Shown: positions 1 to 9,304 of the stretch, piece after piece
Position numbering within the stretch: position 1 is the first letter of the stretch
Layout: the number at the start of each line of letters is the position of its first letter
NCBI RefSeq assembly: GCF_001421785.1
Contig: NZ_LMLB01000011.1
Location: 62,001-126,000, forward strand
Source of the DNA: Sphingomonas sp. Leaf33
Lineage (GTDB): Bacteria > Pseudomonadota > Alphaproteobacteria > Sphingomonadales > Sphingomonadaceae
DNA length: 64,000 bases
Direction: 5' to 3'
Translations under genes and position numbers: made by a program
Notes under the pieces: model-generated
The model's database searches: none
Told to the model about the DNA's origin: nothing
The model's input: only the letters and a program-made list of their open reading frames with translations

Positions 1-2151
1 CAGCTGTCCCCGGACACCGATGTCGAGCGCTGGGATGCGTGCTCGGGCTACCACCGCACCGACACCTCGATCATGGGGTTCAGCCATACCCATCTGTCGG
101 GCACCGGCATCGGCGACATGCTCGACGTGCTGGTCGTTCCGACCCGCGGCCCTGTCCAGCTGACGCCCGGCACGCTGAAGGACCCGGACGCCGGGTACCG
201 CCAGCGCTTCTCGGGCGAACATGCCGAGCCCGGCTACTACCGCGTGGCGCTGGAAAGCGGTGTCCAGTCCGAATTGACGGTCACCGAACGCGTCGGCTGG
301 CACCGCCACCGCTTTCCCGCCGGGCCGGGGCATATCCTGGTCGACCTGTCGCATTTGATCCTCGACACGTCCGATACGAAGCCACTGGTCGACGAGGCAC
401 ATATCGCGATCGACGCGAATGGAACGCTGACCGGCAGCCGCCGGGTGTTCCGCTGGGCAAAGGGGCGGCGCATCCATTTCGCGATGCAGCTGTCGCGGCG
501 GCCCGACCGCATCACGTTCTATGGCGACGGCGACACTGGGCAGGCGGCGGGCAGCACGCGCGTTGCCGGCAAGCGGGTAAAGGCGGTGCTGCACTACGAC
601 GACGCCGGCGCGGCGCCCATCCTGATCCGCTGCGGCATCTCCGGCGTCGATGTCGCGGGCGCGCGCGCCAATCTGGCGAAGGAGGCGCGAGACTGGGATT
701 TCGACCGCGTCCGCCGCACCGCGGCGACGACGTGGCGCACGGCGCTGGGCGACCTGAAGGTGTCGGGAGGGACGGCGGACCAGCGCGTCATCCTGTCGTC
801 GGCGCTTTACCACGCACAGCTGGCACCGACGCTCTTCTCCGATGTCGACGGGCGCTATGTCGGGATGGATGGCCAGGTCCACACCGTTTCGCCAAGCGGC
901 GCGGCGTACAGCACCTATTCGCTGTGGGACACGTATCGCGCGCTCCACCCGCTGCTGACATTGGTCGCACCGGATCGGGTGAAGAGCCTGGTCGACGACA
1001 TGATCCGCCAGAGCGCCCAGTCGCCCTATGGCCCGCTGGTCTGGCCGCTCCAGGCCAAGGAAACCGGCACGATGATCGGCTGGCACGGCGTCGTGCCGCT
1101 GGCCGAGGCGCAGGCGAAGGGCATCCCTGCCGACTATGCCGCGGCCTGGCCGGCGATCCGCCGCCGCAGTTTCGATTTCACCGCGCCCGACAAGGACAAT
1201 TCGCTTGGGCGCGACCTGTACGACCGGTTGGGCTATGTGCCCGCCGACAAGGTGTTCGAAAGCGTCAGCCGGACGCAGGAATATGCGTACGACGACTGGG
1301 CTTCGGCGCACATTGCCCGCGCGATCGGGCAGGGGGCGGACGCCGACCGGCTGCTCAAGCGATCGGGCAACTGGAAGAACGTACTCGACGCGTCGATCGG
1401 CTTCGCGCGGCCCCGGTTTGCCGATGGCAGCTGGTGGACGCCCTACGACCCGATCCAGCTCGGCCACATGCCCAAGCCCTGGTGGCGCGACTACACCGAG
1501 GCGAACGGCTGGCAGGCGACCTTCCTGAACCAGCACGACATCTACGGCCAGATCGCGCATTTCGGCGGCGATGCGGCGTTCGAGGCAAAGGTCGACGCCC
1601 TGTTCGCCGCGCCCTCGACCCTGCCCGATAACGCCCCGCCCGACATCTCGGGGCTGGTCGGCCAGTACGCGCACGGCAACGAACCCGACCAGCATGTGCC
1701 GTACCTCTATGCCTACGTCGGCGCGCCCTGGAAGACGCAAGGAATGGTCCGGCGCCTGTGCGTGGAGATGTACAGGAACGACCCCGACGGCATCATCGGC
1801 AACGACGATTGCGGGCAGATGAGTGCGTGGTTCGTGCTCTCGGCGCTCGGCTTCTACCCGGTCGATCCGGTCGAGGCAGTGTACGTCTTTGGCTCGCCGC
1901 TGTTCGAACGCGCCGAGCTGCGGGTCGGCGCGGGCAAGCGGCTGGTGATCGAGGCGCCGGGCAACGGCCCGACCACGCCCTATGTCACTGCAGTCACGTG
2001 GAACGGGCGGCCGTGGACCAGAAGCTGGATTGCGCACGCCGACCTGATCCGCGGCGGGCATCTGCGCTTCACGATGAGCGCGACGCCGAACCGCGATTTC
2101 GGTCGTGCGCTGGCCGATCGCCCGCCATCGAACGGCCGCCGTCCGAGGTGA
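1..2151 (+). CDS. GH92 family alpha-mannosidase-type glycosidase, 5' end outside window
   Basis: This is a partial secreted glycoside hydrolase of family GH92. The family consists mainly of calcium-dependent exo-acting alpha-mannosidases that trim N-glycans and mannans. The reading frame is open from base 1, so the N-terminus and any signal peptide are missing; 716 codons are visible. Family hallmarks include GFSHTHLSGTG near the start, HGNEPDQHVPYLYAYVG about three quarters along, and GNDDCGQMSAWFVLSALGFY near the C-terminus. The GNEP and GNDD segments are the conserved catalytic-domain stretches of GH92. The stop overlaps the GTG start of the next gene (GTGA), which indicates an operon with another glycosidase-like gene and an alpha-L-fucosidase. 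Exact linkage specificity cannot be read from the sequence. Confidence 0.93.
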   Translation, partial: QLSPDTDVERWDACSGYHRTDTSIMGFSHTHLSGTGIGDMLDVLVVPTRGPVQLTPGTLKDPDAGYRQRFSGEHAEPGYYRVALESGVQSELTVTERVGWHRHRFPAGPGHILVDLSHLILDTSDTKPLVDEAHIAIDANGTLTGSRRVFRWAKGRRIHFAMQLSRRPDRITFYGDGDTGQAAGSTRVAGKRVKAVLHYDDAGAAPILIRCGISGVDVAGARANLAKEARDWDFDRVRRTAATTWRTALGDLKVSGGTADQRVILSSALYHAQLAPTLFSDVDGRYVGMDGQVHTVSPSGAAYSTYSLWDTYRALHPLLTLVAPDRVKSLVDDMIRQSAQSPYGPLVWPLQAKETGTMIGWHGVVPLAEAQAKGIPADYAAAWPAIRRRSFDFTAPDKDNSLGRDLYDRLGYVPADKVFESVSRTQEYAYDDWASAHIARAIGQGADADRLLKRSGNWKNVLDASIGFARPRFADGSWWTPYDPIQLGHMPKPWWRDYTEANGWQATFLNQHDIYGQIAHFGGDAAFEAKVDALFAAPSTLPDNAPPDISGLVGQYAHGNEPDQHVPYLYAYVGAPWKTQGMVRRLCVEMYRNDPDGIIGNDDCGQMSAWFVLSALGFYPVDPVEAVYVFGSPLFERAELRVGAGKRLVIEAPGNGPTTPYVTAVTWNGRPWTRSWIAHADLIRGGHLRFTMSATPNRDFGRALADRPPSNGRRPR

Positions 2152-4244
2152 AATCGCTCGCGATCGCCCTGGCCCTGCTGGCGACGACGCCGGCTGCGGC
2201 GCGCGACATCGCGCGGGCGTGCGTGACGGGCGATGCCGTCGCGGCGCCGCTGCTTGCGCGGCGTCTGGCCGAGGGGACGGGTATCGCGACCTGCGATCCG
2301 AAGGTCGCGCCGATCCGGTTCGCGATGGACGTCACCGCGCCGGGCTTCGTCATCCGCGAGGGGCGCGGCGGCACGCGAGTCAGCGCGCGCGATACGCTGG
2401 GGCTGGTGCAGGGCGCCGGCTGGCTGTTGCGCAAGGCCGATGTCGCGCCCGGCCGCGCCGTCGTCACCATTCCGCGCCGGCTGGCTGAGGCACCGACGAC
2501 CGACGTGCGAATGACGCAGATCGGCTACCGCGCGAAGAACAACAGCCTGGACGCCTGGACCGTGCCCATGTTCGAGCGCCGGATCGAGGACATGGCGCTG
2601 TGGGGTGCGAGCGGGGTGCAGGTGATCGCGCCCGTCAGCGACGACGCGCCGAACAGCCCGCTGTTCCCGCAAGCTCCGATCCCGACGCTGCGCGCGATCG
2701 GCGAAGCGGCGCATCGGTTGGGGATGCGGTTCGCGCTCTATTACCCGATGCTCGGCGACTATGCCGACGCGGGACGGATCACGAAGGAAACCGTGGCGCT
2801 CGATACGCTGCTTGGGCAACTGCCGCGGGTCGACGATCTTTACGTGCCGGGCGGCGACCCCGGCCACACCGCCCCTGCGCGACTGTTCCCGTTGATGAAG
2901 GCTGCGGCCGATGTTGCGCGGCGGCGGAACCCGGCGGCGACGGTGTGGCTATCGACACAAGGGTTCGACGCGAAGGGGCTGGAAGCGTTCTACGCCGAAC
3001 TGGCGAAGCAGCCGACGTGGCTGACCGGCGTGTTTGCAGGGCCGCAGACGCGTGACCCGGTCGCGATTCAGCGCCGGCGGGTGCCGGCACGCTATCGCTT
3101 GCTGCTCTACCCCGACATCGCGCACACGATGCACGCGCAGTTCCCGATTCCCGAATGGGCGCCGGAATTCGCGCTGACGCAGGGGCGCGAGCCGATCAAT
3201 CCGCAGCCCGGCGCACAGACGCGCATCTGGCGGCATTTCGCGGGACTGCACTCGGGCTTCGTCACCTATTCCGAAGGTGTGGCGGATGATTTCAACCAGC
3301 TGCTCTGGTTTCGTCTCGGCTGGGGGCACGATGGGCAGGACGCTGCGGCCGACTATGCGCGGATGTTCGTCGGCGACGCGCGTGCCGCGGCGATCCCGAC
3401 GCGGCTGGAGGCGAACTGGGTCGGCGATCCGGCCGCCAATGCGGGCATCGACGCGACACTCACCGCAGTCGATGCGGTGTGGCCGGGCCGAGCGGCGGAC
3501 TGGCGGCTGGACAGTTTCCGGTACCGCGCTGTCTATGACGCGCTCGTTCGCCATCGCACGATTGCCGGGCGAGCAGGGCGGCCGGAGGGTGCGCAGATTG
3601 CCGCGCTCCGCCAGCGGCTCGACGACCTCGCCGCCCGCCTGTTCGCGACGGCGCGACTGCAACTGAGCGTGACCAAGTTCGGCGCCTCGCACATCGAGCG
3701 CGGCGCGAACCTGGACCGCGCCGACACGCCGCTTGCCGACCGCGGCCCCGATCGCAGCCGCTCGGCCGAGGGTGCGCTCTACGACGATTTCGGCAACCCG
3801 CAGGCCGAGCCGCACCTCGTTCGCGGCACCAACGGCGTCAACGACCCGGCGATGTTCGGCGCCGCGATCGACGGCATCGCCGACCGCACCATGGCGGACG
3901 GTTGGCGGATGGCGCAGCTGACCTATGCCGAGGCGCTGTACGATGCCCCGCTTCGCCTGCTCTACACCGGCCTCGACGCCAAGCGTTGCTATCGCATCGC
4001 GGTGACCTATGCGGGCGAGGACTATACGCTGCCCATCCGCCTGGTCGCCGATGGCGTTCACGAAATCCACCCGCCCCGCCAACGCCGCAGCAATCCGGAG
4101 ACGGCGGAATTCGCCGTCCCCGCCGCCGCGACCGCGGACGGCACGCTGGAGCTCGCCTTCACCCGCCCGCCGGGCATGGGCGGCAGCGGGCGGGGCGCGC
4201 AGATCGCCGAAACCTGGCTTATCCCCGTAAAGGACGCACGATGA
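2148..4244 (+). CDS. putative secreted glycoside hydrolase with GH20b-like N-terminal domain, family unassigned
   Basis: This encodes a 698-residue exported protein of unknown activity. The GTG start is chosen because it overlaps the GH92 stop and is followed at once by a signal peptide (KSLAIALALLATTPAAARD). Residues of about 20-110 look like the small alpha/beta domain that precedes the barrel in GH20, GH67 and GH115 enzymes. A probable TIM-barrel follows from about residue 120, with segments such as QIGYRAKNNSLDAW, RFALYYPMLGDY and DDLYVPGGDPGH. The C-terminal 150 residues look beta-rich and may bind carbohydrate. Its place between GH92 and GH29 genes, with 4-bp overlaps on both sides, argues for a role in complex-glycan breakdown. 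I cannot assign a CAZy family or name the catalytic residues. Confidence 0.75.
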   Translation: MKSLAIALALLATTPAAARDIARACVTGDAVAAPLLARRLAEGTGIATCDPKVAPIRFAMDVTAPGFVIREGRGGTRVSARDTLGLVQGAGWLLRKADVAPGRAVVTIPRRLAEAPTTDVRMTQIGYRAKNNSLDAWTVPMFERRIEDMALWGASGVQVIAPVSDDAPNSPLFPQAPIPTLRAIGEAAHRLGMRFALYYPMLGDYADAGRITKETVALDTLLGQLPRVDDLYVPGGDPGHTAPARLFPLMKAAADVARRRNPAATVWLSTQGFDAKGLEAFYAELAKQPTWLTGVFAGPQTRDPVAIQRRRVPARYRLLLYPDIAHTMHAQFPIPEWAPEFALTQGREPINPQPGAQTRIWRHFAGLHSGFVTYSEGVADDFNQLLWFRLGWGHDGQDAAADYARMFVGDARAAAIPTRLEANWVGDPAANAGIDATLTAVDAVWPGRAADWRLDSFRYRAVYDALVRHRTIAGRAGRPEGAQIAALRQRLDDLAARLFATARLQLSVTKFGASHIERGANLDRADTPLADRGPDRSRSAEGALYDDFGNPQAEPHLVRGTNGVNDPAMFGAAIDGIADRTMADGWRMAQLTYAEALYDAPLRLLYTGLDAKRCYRIAVTYAGEDYTLPIRLVADGVHEIHPPRQRRSNPETAEFAVPAAATADGTLELAFTRPPGMGGSGRGAQIAETWLIPVKDAR

Positions 4245-6157
4245 CGCTCGACCGCCGTACCCTGATCGCCTCCGGTCTCGCCGCGGGCGCGATGCCTGCG
4301 TTGCCCGTCACCGCGCAGACCGGCGCCCCCAGGCCCCGGGGCGCGACCCCGTCGAAGCGCCAGCTCGCCTGGCATGGCCATGAGCAATACGCGTTCATCC
4401 ATTTTTCGATCAACACCTTCACCGACAAGGAATGGGGCTATGGCGACGAAAGCCCGACCCTGTTCGCGCCCACCGACTTCGACCCCGACCAGATCGTCGC
4501 AGCGGCGAAATCGGCCAACATGCGCGGGATCATCCTGACCGCGAAGCACCACGACGGCTTCTGCCTGTGGCCGACGCAGCTGACTGAGCATTGCATCCGC
4601 AATTCGCCCTACAAGAACGGCAAGGGCGACATCGTCGGTGAGATGGAACAGGCCGCACGCCGCGCGGGGCTGAAGTTCGGCGTCTACCTGTCGCCGTGGG
4701 ACCGCAATCACCCCGAATACGGCCGCCCAGCGTATATCGACTATTTCCGCAAGCAGATCGTCGAGCTCTGCACCCGCTATGGCGAGTTGTTCGAATTCTG
4801 GTTCGACGGCGCGAACGGCGGCGACGGCTATTACGGCGGCGCGCGCGAAACGCGAAAGATTGATGCGCCGGCGTACTACGACTGGCCGAGCATGATCGCG
4901 CTGGTCCACCAGTATCAGCCGATGGCCTGCACCTTCGACCCGCTCGGCGCCGATATCCGCTGGGTCGGGAACGAGGACGGCGTGGCCGGCGATCCGTGCT
5001 GGCCGACGATGCCGAACCATCCGTACGTCCAGTCCGAAGGCAATTCGGGTGTGCGCGGGGGTGCCCTGTGGTGGCCGGCGGAAACCAACACGTCGATCCG
5101 TCCGGGCTGGTTCTATCATTCGGACGAGGATTCGAAGGTGCGCTCGCCGGAAAACCTCATCCGCTACTATGACACCTCGGTCGCGCGCGGCACCAACATG
5201 CACCTGAACCTCCCGCCCGATCGCCGAGGTCGGATCCCGGATCAGGACGCCAAGATCCTGAAAAGCTTCGGCGACGCGATCCGGGCGAGCTTCGCGACCG
5301 ACCTGACGCGCGGCGCCGTGGCCCACGCCAGCAGCGAGCGCGGGGTCGCCTTTGCGGCAGGCAAGGTGCTCGACGGGAAGCGCGAGACCTATTGGACCAC
5401 GCCCGACGAGGTCACCACCGCCAGTCTGGTGCTCGACCTGCCGCCGGGTCGCGCCTTCGACCTGATCCGCATCCGCGAACACCTGCCGCTCGGCATCCGC
5501 GTGACGAAGTTCGCGGTCGATGCCGAGGTCGCGGGCACGTGGCGGGAACTGGCGGCGCACGAATGCATCTCGGCGCAGCGGATCATCCGACTGGAGACGC
5601 CGATCATCGCGCGCCGCGTGCGACTGCGCATCATCGAGGGTACTGCCGGTCCTGCGATCAGCGAACTGTCGCTGTTCCGGTCGGTCGCGCCGGTGCCGGT
5701 GCCGGCGATCGTTTCCAGCGACCCGACCGTGCTGTCGACCGCTGCTTGGCGGATCGTCTCGGCGACCACGGCCGGGGCGGACAAGCTGCTCGACAATGAT
5801 GCCAAGACGATCTGGGTCACCCCCGCACCGACCGCGGCTCGGCCGGTCGTCGTCACCGTCGACATGGGGGCCGAACGGTCGGTGGCGGGCTTCAGCCTGA
5901 CGCCGTCGCGCCAGGTCATGACCGGCGCCGCGCCGCCCAAGGGCTATCTGGTCGAGGTCAGCCGCGACGGCCGGGTCTGGCAGCCGGCGGGCGGCGGGGA
6001 ACTGCCCAACATCGCCTATGCCCTGTCGACGCAGCGGCTGAATTTCACCGGCGGCGCCCGGCCCGTGCGTTACCTGCGGCTGAGTTTCGGCGAGACCGCG
6101 GTACCCGCGGCCAGGCTTGCCATCGCCGGCATCGGCGCGTTCAGCCGGCCGCGCTGA
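4241..6157 (+). CDS. GH29 alpha-L-fucosidase, exported
   Basis: This is a 638-residue exo-alpha-L-fucosidase that releases L-fucose from glycan ends by a retaining mechanism. It begins with an arginine-containing signal sequence (MTLDRRTLIASGLAAGA) that may be Tat-type. The GH29 catalytic domain spans about residues 35-350 and carries the diagnostic segments TAKHHDGFCLW and GELFEFWFDGANG; the Asp in FWFDGA is the expected nucleophile. The C-terminal third contains one or two F5/8 type C (discoidin-like) domains that probably bind sugar. ATGA overlaps the previous stop, and the next gene starts within this stop codon (TGATG). Freed fucose could feed the fucose operon at 12,345-17,309. Confidence 0.93.
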   Translation: MTLDRRTLIASGLAAGAMPALPVTAQTGAPRPRGATPSKRQLAWHGHEQYAFIHFSINTFTDKEWGYGDESPTLFAPTDFDPDQIVAAAKSANMRGIILTAKHHDGFCLWPTQLTEHCIRNSPYKNGKGDIVGEMEQAARRAGLKFGVYLSPWDRNHPEYGRPAYIDYFRKQIVELCTRYGELFEFWFDGANGGDGYYGGARETRKIDAPAYYDWPSMIALVHQYQPMACTFDPLGADIRWVGNEDGVAGDPCWPTMPNHPYVQSEGNSGVRGGALWWPAETNTSIRPGWFYHSDEDSKVRSPENLIRYYDTSVARGTNMHLNLPPDRRGRIPDQDAKILKSFGDAIRASFATDLTRGAVAHASSERGVAFAAGKVLDGKRETYWTTPDEVTTASLVLDLPPGRAFDLIRIREHLPLGIRVTKFAVDAEVAGTWRELAAHECISAQRIIRLETPIIARRVRLRIIEGTAGPAISELSLFRSVAPVPVPAIVSSDPTVLSTAAWRIVSATTAGADKLLDNDAKTIWVTPAPTAARPVVVTVDMGAERSVAGFSLTPSRQVMTGAAPPKGYLVEVSRDGRVWQPAGGGELPNIAYALSTQRLNFTGGARPVRYLRLSFGETAVPAARLAIAGIGAFSRPR

Positions 6158-6972
6158 TGCTTGCCCTGTTCCTCGCGCTTGCGTTGCCGCAGCAGGACGT
6201 CGTCGTCACCGCCGAGAGGGAAAAGGCGGCAAAGACGGTCGGACGGCAGGTCGACGCGATCCTGCCGCCGCTGACGATGGACCAGCCGGTCGCGCGCTTC
6301 ACCGATCCGGTATGCGCGGGCGTCGTCGGGCTGTCGGCGAAGAGCGGGCAGGCGGTGATCGATCGCATCGGCATCGTCGCCGATGACGTGGGGCTGAGCG
6401 TCGGCGAACCCGGCTGCAACCCGAACCTGCTGGTCATCGTGACGCAGGACGGCCGCGCTGCGGTCGAGCGCATCCTGCACCGCCGCGCCGGCGTCATGGC
6501 CGCGCAGTCGCGTGCCGATTATCGCCGCATCCTAGGCGAGCCGGGCGGCGCACGCGGCTGGGTCGAGAGCGAAGTGCGCAGCCGCGACGGCGATCGTCCG
6601 CAACCGGGTGCCCCGGGCGAACCGCCGACGCTAACGGTCCAGGGATCGAGCCGCCTGATCCCCGGCTTCCGCCGCGACATCGTCAGCGCGGTCGTCATCA
6701 TCGACAGTGCCGCCGCGGCGACGCGCGACACCGGCCAGATCGCCGACTATGCCGCGATGCGCGCGCTGGCCGACGCCCGGCCGGGGCGGGCGGGGCAGGG
6801 GCGGACCATCCTTCAGATCTTCGCGCCCGGTGCCGGCGACGACGTCCCCAAGACGCTGACCGACACCGATCGCGGCATCCTGCGCGGGCTGTATTCCGGG
6901 CAGGGCAACGTGCCGTGGGGCATGAAGCGTGGGTCGGTGGTGCGCGCGATCCTGGACGCCGGCGCGAAATAG
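6157..6972 (+). CDS. exported protein of unknown function at end of glycosidase operon
   Basis: This is a 271-residue protein I do not recognise. Its ATG overlaps the fucosidase stop by one base, so it is very likely translationally coupled. A hydrophobic start (MLALFLALALPQQDVVVTAE) suggests a cleaved signal peptide and a periplasmic location. Two paired cysteines (in DPVCAG and EPGCNP) could form a disulfide. The middle region repeats hydrophobic and charged patterns without a known catalytic motif. It ends only 7 bases before the convergent DUF1176 gene. No enzyme assignment is justified. Confidence 0.7.
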   Translation: MLALFLALALPQQDVVVTAEREKAAKTVGRQVDAILPPLTMDQPVARFTDPVCAGVVGLSAKSGQAVIDRIGIVADDVGLSVGEPGCNPNLLVIVTQDGRAAVERILHRRAGVMAAQSRADYRRILGEPGGARGWVESEVRSRDGDRPQPGAPGEPPTLTVQGSSRLIPGFRRDIVSAVVIIDSAAAATRDTGQIADYAAMRALADARPGRAGQGRTILQIFAPGAGDDVPKTLTDTDRGILRGLYSGQGNVPWGMKRGSVVRAILDAGAK

Positions 6973-6979
6973 AGCCGCG

Positions 6980-7996
6980 CTACCGGCGCCGCACGTCTGC
7001 GCGCCAGGTCGTGGCAAGCCCGGTGTTGCCGCGGCATTCGATCATCTGCGCCTGCTCGACCAGGCGTAGTCGCGCGCCGTCCCATACGAAGTTCTGCGAA
7101 ATGCCGCAGTCACCGACGCCGCGACCCTTCGAATAGCTGGACAGCACGCCGTTCTCGAATGCGGCGTTGACCAGCACCGCCGGTCCGGCGGTCGATGCGT
7201 CCTCGCCATAGCCGGTCGGAACATCGGCGCGGGCCGGGGCGACCTTGCCCCCGCGCAGCACAAATGCGGCAGAGGCGAGATTATAGGCACCTGCCGAACA
7301 GGGCACGAGTACCAGCGTCGCGCCGCCACCCAGCGCGTGCTGCTCCGGTGTGCTATCGCCGGCCAAGCCATTCGGGTCGCAGTCGGCGGCCTTGCGCATC
7401 GCTGCGACCTGCGCGGCGCTCGGGCGCGCGGCGGTGCCCGATGGCCGGAGCGCAATGACGACCGGCGGTGCCGGCGGCGCGGGCACCCGCGCGGCCGGGG
7501 CCGATCCCCTGGCGACCGCGGCCGTGACCGTCCCGACCCGGTGCTGCACGGCGTCGATGTAGCGGAGTGCTGCCGACGCGCCGGTCAGGCTGAGCGTGGA
7601 TTGAGCGGTGCCGGATGTGGCCAGGATCTGGAGCTTGCGCCCCGTCGCCATCGCCGCGCCGATCGCGTCGGCCGCCGCGCCGTCATAGGTCATGCGACCC
7701 GTGGCCAGTCGCCGGCCATCTACCGCGATGCCGCGCGGACGGTCGTCGTCCGGCTGCACCGTCACGCAAAAATCGCTGGCGCCGCCGCCCGCGCGTTCGA
7801 TCAACAGAGTCGTCGGCGGCGCCTCGCCCGGGTCCTCGGTCCCGAGCGACAGCATCATGCAGGCGTTGGTATTGTCGCAGCCGACCGTCCAGTCGCCGAA
7901 CGTCTTCATCGCGCCCGGCTTCGGCACGCCTTGCGCCATCGCTGCGGCTGGCAGGAGGGCGAGCGTCATGGCGAGCGGGGCAGCGATCCGGATCAT
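6980..7996 (-). CDS. DUF1176 domain exported protein
   Basis: This is a 338-residue protein with a clear signal peptide (cleavage near AAAMAQG). It carries the DUF1176 pattern, with TFGDWTVGCDNTNACMML immediately after the signal peptide. Family members are periplasmic or secreted and have no established biochemical role. Several cysteines are spaced as if for disulfides. A proline/alanine-rich linker lies near the middle (RVPAPPAPPVV). It is transcribed convergently with the glycosidase operon and divergently from gluQ. Confidence 0.82.
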   Translation of the reverse strand: MIRIAAPLAMTLALLPAAAMAQGVPKPGAMKTFGDWTVGCDNTNACMMLSLGTEDPGEAPPTTLLIERAGGGASDFCVTVQPDDDRPRGIAVDGRRLATGRMTYDGAAADAIGAAMATGRKLQILATSGTAQSTLSLTGASAALRYIDAVQHRVGTVTAAVARGSAPAARVPAPPAPPVVIALRPSGTAARPSAAQVAAMRKAADCDPNGLAGDSTPEQHALGGGATLVLVPCSAGAYNLASAAFVLRGGKVAPARADVPTGYGEDASTAGPAVLVNAAFENGVLSSYSKGRGVGDCGISQNFVWDGARLRLVEQAQMIECRGNTGLATTWRADVRRR

Positions 7997-8061
7997 GACG
8001 CGAGGCTAACCGGCGCGGCGCGCATCGACAAGCGGGTGTCGCGGCGCCATCTCTGCCGGCC

Positions 8062-9021
8062 ATGTCCGTATCCGTCGTCACGCGCTTCGCTCCCAGCCCT
8101 ACGGGTCGGCTGCACCTGGGTCATGCCTGGTCGGCAGCACTGGCACACCGGTTCGCGCGCGACCGCGGCGGCAGGTTCCTGCTCAGGATCGAGGACATCG
8201 ACGGCACCCGCAGTCGCGAGGACCATGTCGCCGGGATCGTCGAGGATCTCGCGTGGCTCGGGCTCGATTGGGACGGGCCGGTGGTGCGCCAGTCGGCGCG
8301 TCTAGGGCTGTACGACGCCGCGCTCGATCGGTTGCGCGCGATTGGATTGCTGTATCGCTGCGTGTGTACCCGCGCGGACATTGCCGCGAGCCTGTCGGCC
8401 CCGCACGGTCCCGCCGGCGCGGTGTACCCGGGGACATGCCGGACGCGCGATATCGATCCGAGCCTGCCGCATTGCTGGCGGCTGGATGTGGGAAAGGCCC
8501 TGAAAATCCTCCCCGGCACGGGGAGGGGGACCGCTCGCGAAGCGAGTGGTGGAGGGGGCGTGCCCCAAGCGATGTCCCTCGCGGCGCCCCCCCTCCACCG
8601 TCCTGCGGACGGTCCCCCTCTCCGTGCCGGGGAGGATTTGTGGTGGCATGATGCGTCCGTCGGCTGGATCCGTGCCGATCCGGCCGCGCACGGCGACGTC
8701 GTCCTCGCGCGCAAGGATGCGCCGGCCAGCTATCACCTCGCGGTCACCATCGACGACGCCGCGCAGGGCGTCACCGACATCGTCCGCGGCATCGACCTGT
8801 TCGACAGCACGCACGTCCACCGCCTGCTCCAGGCGCTGCTCGACCTGCCGACGCCCGCCTATCATCACCACCCGCTACTGACCGATGCCGCGGGCGAGCG
8901 CCTCGCCAAGCGCACCGGCGCGCCGACGCTGGCGGCGCTGCGCGATGGGGGCACGGACGGTCCGGCGCTGGTCGTCGATCTGCTGGCCGGACGCCTTCCC
9001 AACGCAGGTGCGACGCACTAG
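8062..9021 (+). CDS. gluQ: glutamyl-Q tRNA(Asp) synthetase carrying an in-frame palindromic insert
   Basis: GluQ attaches glutamate to the queuosine base at the wobble position of tRNA-Asp. The catalytic core of a class I synthetase is present. The HIGH-like motif is HLGH at residues 18-21, and the zinc ligands are C100, C102, Y122 and C126. SYHLAVTIDDA lies in the active-site region and ERLAKRTGAP takes the place of KMSKS. The anticodon-binding domain of GluRS is absent, as usual for GluQ. At 319 residues it is about 20-30 longer than typical because residues of about 148-193 are encoded by a palindromic repeat (see 8504-8639). The sequence on both sides of the insert matches the family, so the gene is probably functional, with a disordered loop. 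Confidence 0.92.
   Translation: MSVSVVTRFAPSPTGRLHLGHAWSAALAHRFARDRGGRFLLRIEDIDGTRSREDHVAGIVEDLAWLGLDWDGPVVRQSARLGLYDAALDRLRAIGLLYRCVCTRADIAASLSAPHGPAGAVYPGTCRTRDIDPSLPHCWRLDVGKALKILPGTGRGTAREASGGGGVPQAMSLAAPPLHRPADGPPLRAGEDLWWHDASVGWIRADPAAHGDVVLARKDAPASYHLAVTIDDAAQGVTDIVRGIDLFDSTHVHRLLQALLDLPTPAYHHHPLLTDAAGERLAKRTGAPTLAALRDGGTDGPALVVDLLAGRLPNAGATH
8504..8639. repeat. 136-bp palindromic repeat element embedded in gluQ
   Basis: The two ends are inverted copies of AAATCCTCCCCGGCACGG, followed by a G/A mismatch and GAGGGGGACC. Inside each arm is a short hairpin (CGCTCGCGAAGCGAG on the left, CCGTCCTGCGGACGG on the right), followed by inverted GTGGAGGGGG tracts. The whole unit folds on itself. 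The same design occurs between genes at 44764-44900. Here it sits in the gluQ reading frame and is read through without a stop, coding for a Gly/Pro/Ala/Arg-rich stretch. The architecture suggests a MITE-like or RNA-hairpin repeat. Its mobility is inferred. Confidence 0.88.
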
Positions 9022-9030
9022 ATAAGATCC

Positions 9031-9264
9031 ATGAACACGTTTCTCGCCCTGGCCCTGATCGCGGCGATGATCGCCACGGTCGTCGCGCTGATCCGCGGCA
9101 TCGTCACCTTCCTCCAGACGACGGAGGAAGAGTTGAAAGCCGGGCCGGACGGTCCGACCACGTCGCAGACCAAGTCGAACAAGATGATGCAGTTCCGCAT
9201 CTTCTTCCAGGCGATCGCGGTGCTGATCGTTGTCGTGATCCTGTTCGCCGCCGGTCGCACCTGA
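9031..9264 (+). CDS. small HIG1-type twin-transmembrane protein
   Basis: This is a 77-residue membrane protein with two predicted helices: residues 3-30 (TFLALALIAAMIATVVALI) and about 52-73 (FFQAIAVLIVVVILF). A short hydrophilic loop rich in E, T and S separates them. The pattern resembles hypoxia-induced HIG1-domain proteins, which in mitochondria associate with respiratory complexes. No function is proven for the bacterial forms. It lies 9 bases after gluQ and upstream of the cobalamin adenosyltransferase, so it may share their transcript. Confidence 0.75.
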   Translation: MNTFLALALIAAMIATVVALIRGIVTFLQTTEEELKAGPDGPTTSQTKSNKMMQFRIFFQAIAVLIVVVILFAAGRT

Positions 9265-9304
9265 CCGGTTTCGCGCCGGCCCGCCCCGGACTTCAAGCGC
9301 CACG

